Source: an uncultured Eubacteriales bacterium
GTDB taxonomy: Bacteria; Bacillota; Clostridia; Oscillospirales; Oscillospiraceae
NCBI GenBank assembly: GCA_900321275.1
Contig: ONVI01000040.1
Span: 1-55,996 of the forward strand
Direction: 5' to 3'
Length of the DNA stretch: 55,996 bases
Position 1 is the first letter of the stretch. Every line of letters begins with the position of its first letter. This document shows positions 50,950 to 55,996 of the stretch, piece after piece. The notes under the pieces are model-generated. The model was not told the origin of the DNA and did not search any database. It worked only from the letters and a program-made list of their open reading frames with translations. Both the position numbers and the translations under genes were made by a program.

Positions 50950-53163
50950 GTGGCAGATAAGCTGAGAAAGGACACGCTCATGCAATTGCAGGTCAGCCTG
51001 TCAAAGAAAATCGTCATAACGGTGTTAATCATGGCTGCACTGATCCTGCTTGTGTTTTATTGCGATATTCCCAATCCGAATATGATTCTGATCGCGGGAC
51101 TTGTCCTGTGCTCCGCGCTGTTCGGATATGGAGGCGGGATTGTCGCGGCGGCGATCATGTTCGGCTACACATTATTCTTTTTCTCCACGGATCACAGCTT
51201 TACGCGCTTTACGCCCCAGAATACGCAGAAGGTCATTGTCTCCATTATTGGCATTGTCGCGGATATGCTGCTTGTCTGCGATTTGAAAAGAGCGGAGATC
51301 CGTCAATTCAAAGCCGTTGATGCTCTGAATGCCGAATTGCAACGCGAAGCCGCTTCTCTCGATACCATTCACGAGATGCTCTCGTCGGGCAGATGGGCTA
51401 TGGACTTTAATAAAGAGGGCGTGATGGTCGGGGTCAAATGGAGCGACGAGTTCCGGAGAATGCTGGGCTACCACAGCAGGGAGGACTTTCCGGACGTTCT
51501 GGAATCCTGGTCCGACCTGCTGCATCCCGACGACAAAGAACGGGTGCTGAAGGAGTTTCAAGACACCATCTCCGACTACACCGGTCAGAAGACCTATGAC
51601 GTGGAATACCGCCTGCTGACGAAGAACAGAGGCTACCGCTGGTACCGGGCTGTGGGCAAGCTCATACGCCGCCCCGACGGCTCTCCCGTCACCTACGTCG
51701 GGATCTTTATCGACATCACGGAACGAAAGGAGACCGCGCAGAATCTCTCTGCGGCCAGGAGAATGGCGGATATCGATTCCCTGACGGGCGTCAAAAACAA
51801 GCATGCCTATACGCAATGGGAAGAGATAGTCAATGAGGGAATCAAAGGCGGGACGCAGGAACCGTTTGCAGTCGTGGTTTGTGATATCAATAATCTGAAA
51901 TCCGTCAACGATCTGTATGGGCATAAGGCGGGGGACAGCTGTATTCAAAGCTGCAGCTCGAAGCTCTGCAATATCTTCACCAACAGCCCTGTATTCAGGG
52001 TCGGCGGGGATGAGTTCATCATTTTCCTGTCCGGTGAAGATTATTACCGGCGCAATGAGCTGATGACACGGGTCAACGCAATTCCGAAGGACCCCGCGAA
52101 GATCAGAATGGGAGAAACCGTGTCCGCCGGTATGGCCGAATATGACAAGGATAAGCACAGGTCTCTTCTGAATGTTGTCGAAGAAGCCGACAAAGCCATG
52201 TATGCGAGAAAACAATATCTGAAAGAGACCGTACTGAAAACTGATGATAAACCTGAAAGTGAAACAGCTTCAGATTACATTCCGGTCATCCATGCCCGCA
52301 AGGCCGTTCTGATCGCCGACGACATCGAAATGAACCGCGAGATCCTCGGCGACCTGCTCGAAGAGGATTATGACATTTTCTATGCCGCGGACGGCGTCGA
52401 GACCCTGCAGGTGCTGCGCGACCACGCAGGAGAGATCGACCTTGTGCTGCTCGATCTGATCATGCCGAACATGTCCGGACGGGAGGTGATCGCGGAGATG
52501 CAGCTCGATGAAGAATTGGTGTCGGTCCCGGTGATCATCCTGACCACGGACCAGAAGGCGGAGCTTGACTGCCTGCGCATCGGCGCGATGGACTTCATCC
52601 CGAAGCCTTATCCGGATATTGAGATCGTCAAGGCCCGCATCAACAAGTGCATCGAGCTGTCCGAGGACCGTGACCTGATCCGCCACACGGAGCGCGACAA
52701 GCTCACGGGACTGCTGAACAAGGACTATTTCTTCCGCTACGTCTACCGCCTCGACCATATCTACAAGGACACGACGCTGGACGCCGTCGTCTGCGACGTG
52801 AACCGTTTTTACGCGATCAATCAGCAATACGGCAGGAAATTCGGCGACCGGGTGCTGAGCGACATCGGCGCTGCCCTGCGGAAGCTGGCGCGGCAGATCG
52901 GCGGCATCGGCTGTCGGCAGGGCGGCGACACCTTCCTGCTTTACTGCCCCCATCAGGAGGATTATGCGTCTTTGCTGCGGCAATTCACCGCCGACATATT
53001 TGCGGAGGAAGAGACGGCGGACAAGGTCAGCCTGCGCTTCGGCGTCTTTGCAAACGCGAAGCGTGAGCCGGATGCGGAAGAGCGCTTCGCCCGCGCATCC
53101 GCCGCGGCGGAAAGAATCAAGGACGATCCCGATACGATCTGCGGATACGACGACGAAACCTGA
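50950..53163 (+). CDS. Membrane PAS-GGDEF-REC-GGDEF signalling protein
   Basis: This 737-residue protein starts at GTG 50950 (a later ATG at 50980 is possible). It has three or four membrane helices (about 18-100), a PAS/PAC (about 135-260), an intact GGDEF domain (RVGGDEF at about 350), a receiver (ADDIEM, Asp498/499 in LVLLDLIMP, about 452-570) and a second GGDEF-like domain (about 580-735) whose motif is changed to GGDTF. So one diguanylate cyclase is likely active and one degenerate. No RxxD site precedes the first motif. A hybrid kinase starts 63 bp after the stop, a likely phosphate donor. Confidence 0.88.
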   Translation: MADKLRKDTLMQLQVSLSKKIVITVLIMAALILLVFYCDIPNPNMILIAGLVLCSALFGYGGGIVAAAIMFGYTLFFFSTDHSFTRFTPQNTQKVIVSIIGIVADMLLVCDLKRAEIRQFKAVDALNAELQREAASLDTIHEMLSSGRWAMDFNKEGVMVGVKWSDEFRRMLGYHSREDFPDVLESWSDLLHPDDKERVLKEFQDTISDYTGQKTYDVEYRLLTKNRGYRWYRAVGKLIRRPDGSPVTYVGIFIDITERKETAQNLSAARRMADIDSLTGVKNKHAYTQWEEIVNEGIKGGTQEPFAVVVCDINNLKSVNDLYGHKAGDSCIQSCSSKLCNIFTNSPVFRVGGDEFIIFLSGEDYYRRNELMTRVNAIPKDPAKIRMGETVSAGMAEYDKDKHRSLLNVVEEADKAMYARKQYLKETVLKTDDKPESETASDYIPVIHARKAVLIADDIEMNREILGDLLEEDYDIFYAADGVETLQVLRDHAGEIDLVLLDLIMPNMSGREVIAEMQLDEELVSVPVIILTTDQKAELDCLRIGAMDFIPKPYPDIEIVKARINKCIELSEDRDLIRHTERDKLTGLLNKDYFFRYVYRLDHIYKDTTLDAVVCDVNRFYAINQQYGRKFGDRVLSDIGAALRKLARQIGGIGCRQGGDTFLLYCPHQEDYASLLRQFTADIFAEEETADKVSLRFGVFANAKREPDAEERFARASAAAERIKDDPDTICGYDDET

Positions 53164-53226
53164 GCGGAGCCTCCGCGACGCGCATCTGAAACAGGCAGAC
53201 GAAAATGTGGGAAACGGGGAAGTTTA

Positions 53227-55996
<2,770 letters not shown>

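Overview
This window looks like chromosomal DNA from a GC-rich, spore-forming member of the Clostridia. The gut Oscillospiraceae/Ruminococcaceae type is my best guess. The reasons are a complete spoIIIAA-AH operon, the 3' half of an alpha/beta small acid-soluble spore protein gene, the Bacillota order asp23-nusB-xseAB-ispA-dxs-tlyA-nadK-argR-recN, and small palindromic repeats of the kind common in gut Firmicutes. No rRNA, tRNA or CRISPR array was seen. The taxonomic call is inference.

Layout. (1) 1-2.5 kb is the right end of an integrative element: a small ORF and a large serine recombinase, abutting the 3' half of a spore-protein gene whose 5' half is not in the window. (2) 2.9-5.7 kb holds a P1B-like ATPase that has lost several catalytic motifs and a HAD-IB phosphatase, separated by a MITE-like repeat. 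(3) 5.7-19.8 kb is the conserved sporulation/housekeeping block: the SpoIIIA feeding-tube/secretion complex, Asp23, NusB, exonuclease VII, farnesyl diphosphate synthase, DXP synthase, TlyA, NAD kinase, ArgR, RecN and a cysteine-rich redox protein. (4) 20-27.8 kb is a signalling operon: a 7TM-PAS-GGDEF protein, a 1412-residue protein joining an amino-acid permease to a hybrid histidine kinase, and a D-cysteine desulfhydrase/ACC-deaminase-like enzyme, all with ATGA overlaps. (5) 27.8-31.5 kb has a hairpin array, topoisomerase III, a nitroreductase and an SGNH hydrolase.

(6) 31.6-37.8 kb is an envelope region: an HtrA protease, a secreted Ig-like protein, a tiny LysM protein with a double-glycine leader, a membrane thioredoxin, an alpha/beta hydrolase and a Nudix hydrolase. 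(7) 38-43.5 kb has a small membrane protein with a two-component system, and a convergent operon of a VTC-type polyphosphate polymerase, a DUF4956 membrane protein and a secreted beta-helix protein. (8) 44-50.7 kb has an iron alcohol dehydrogenase, a Y-family polymerase broken by a 34-bp tandem duplication, a flavin reductase, an apparently exported aldo/keto reductase, a hydrolase, a small conserved protein and a LysR regulator. (9) 50.9 kb to the end has a PAS-GGDEF-REC-GGDEF protein followed by a hybrid kinase that carries a frameshifting deletion and runs off the window.

Three families of 120-165 bp terminal-inverted-repeat elements occur twice each, nearly always directly after a stop codon. 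The most novel-looking items are the permease-kinase fusion with its enzyme partner, the spore-protein gene interrupted by a recombinase element, the double-glycine-leader LysM protein, the degenerate P-type ATPase, and the two frameshift lesions.
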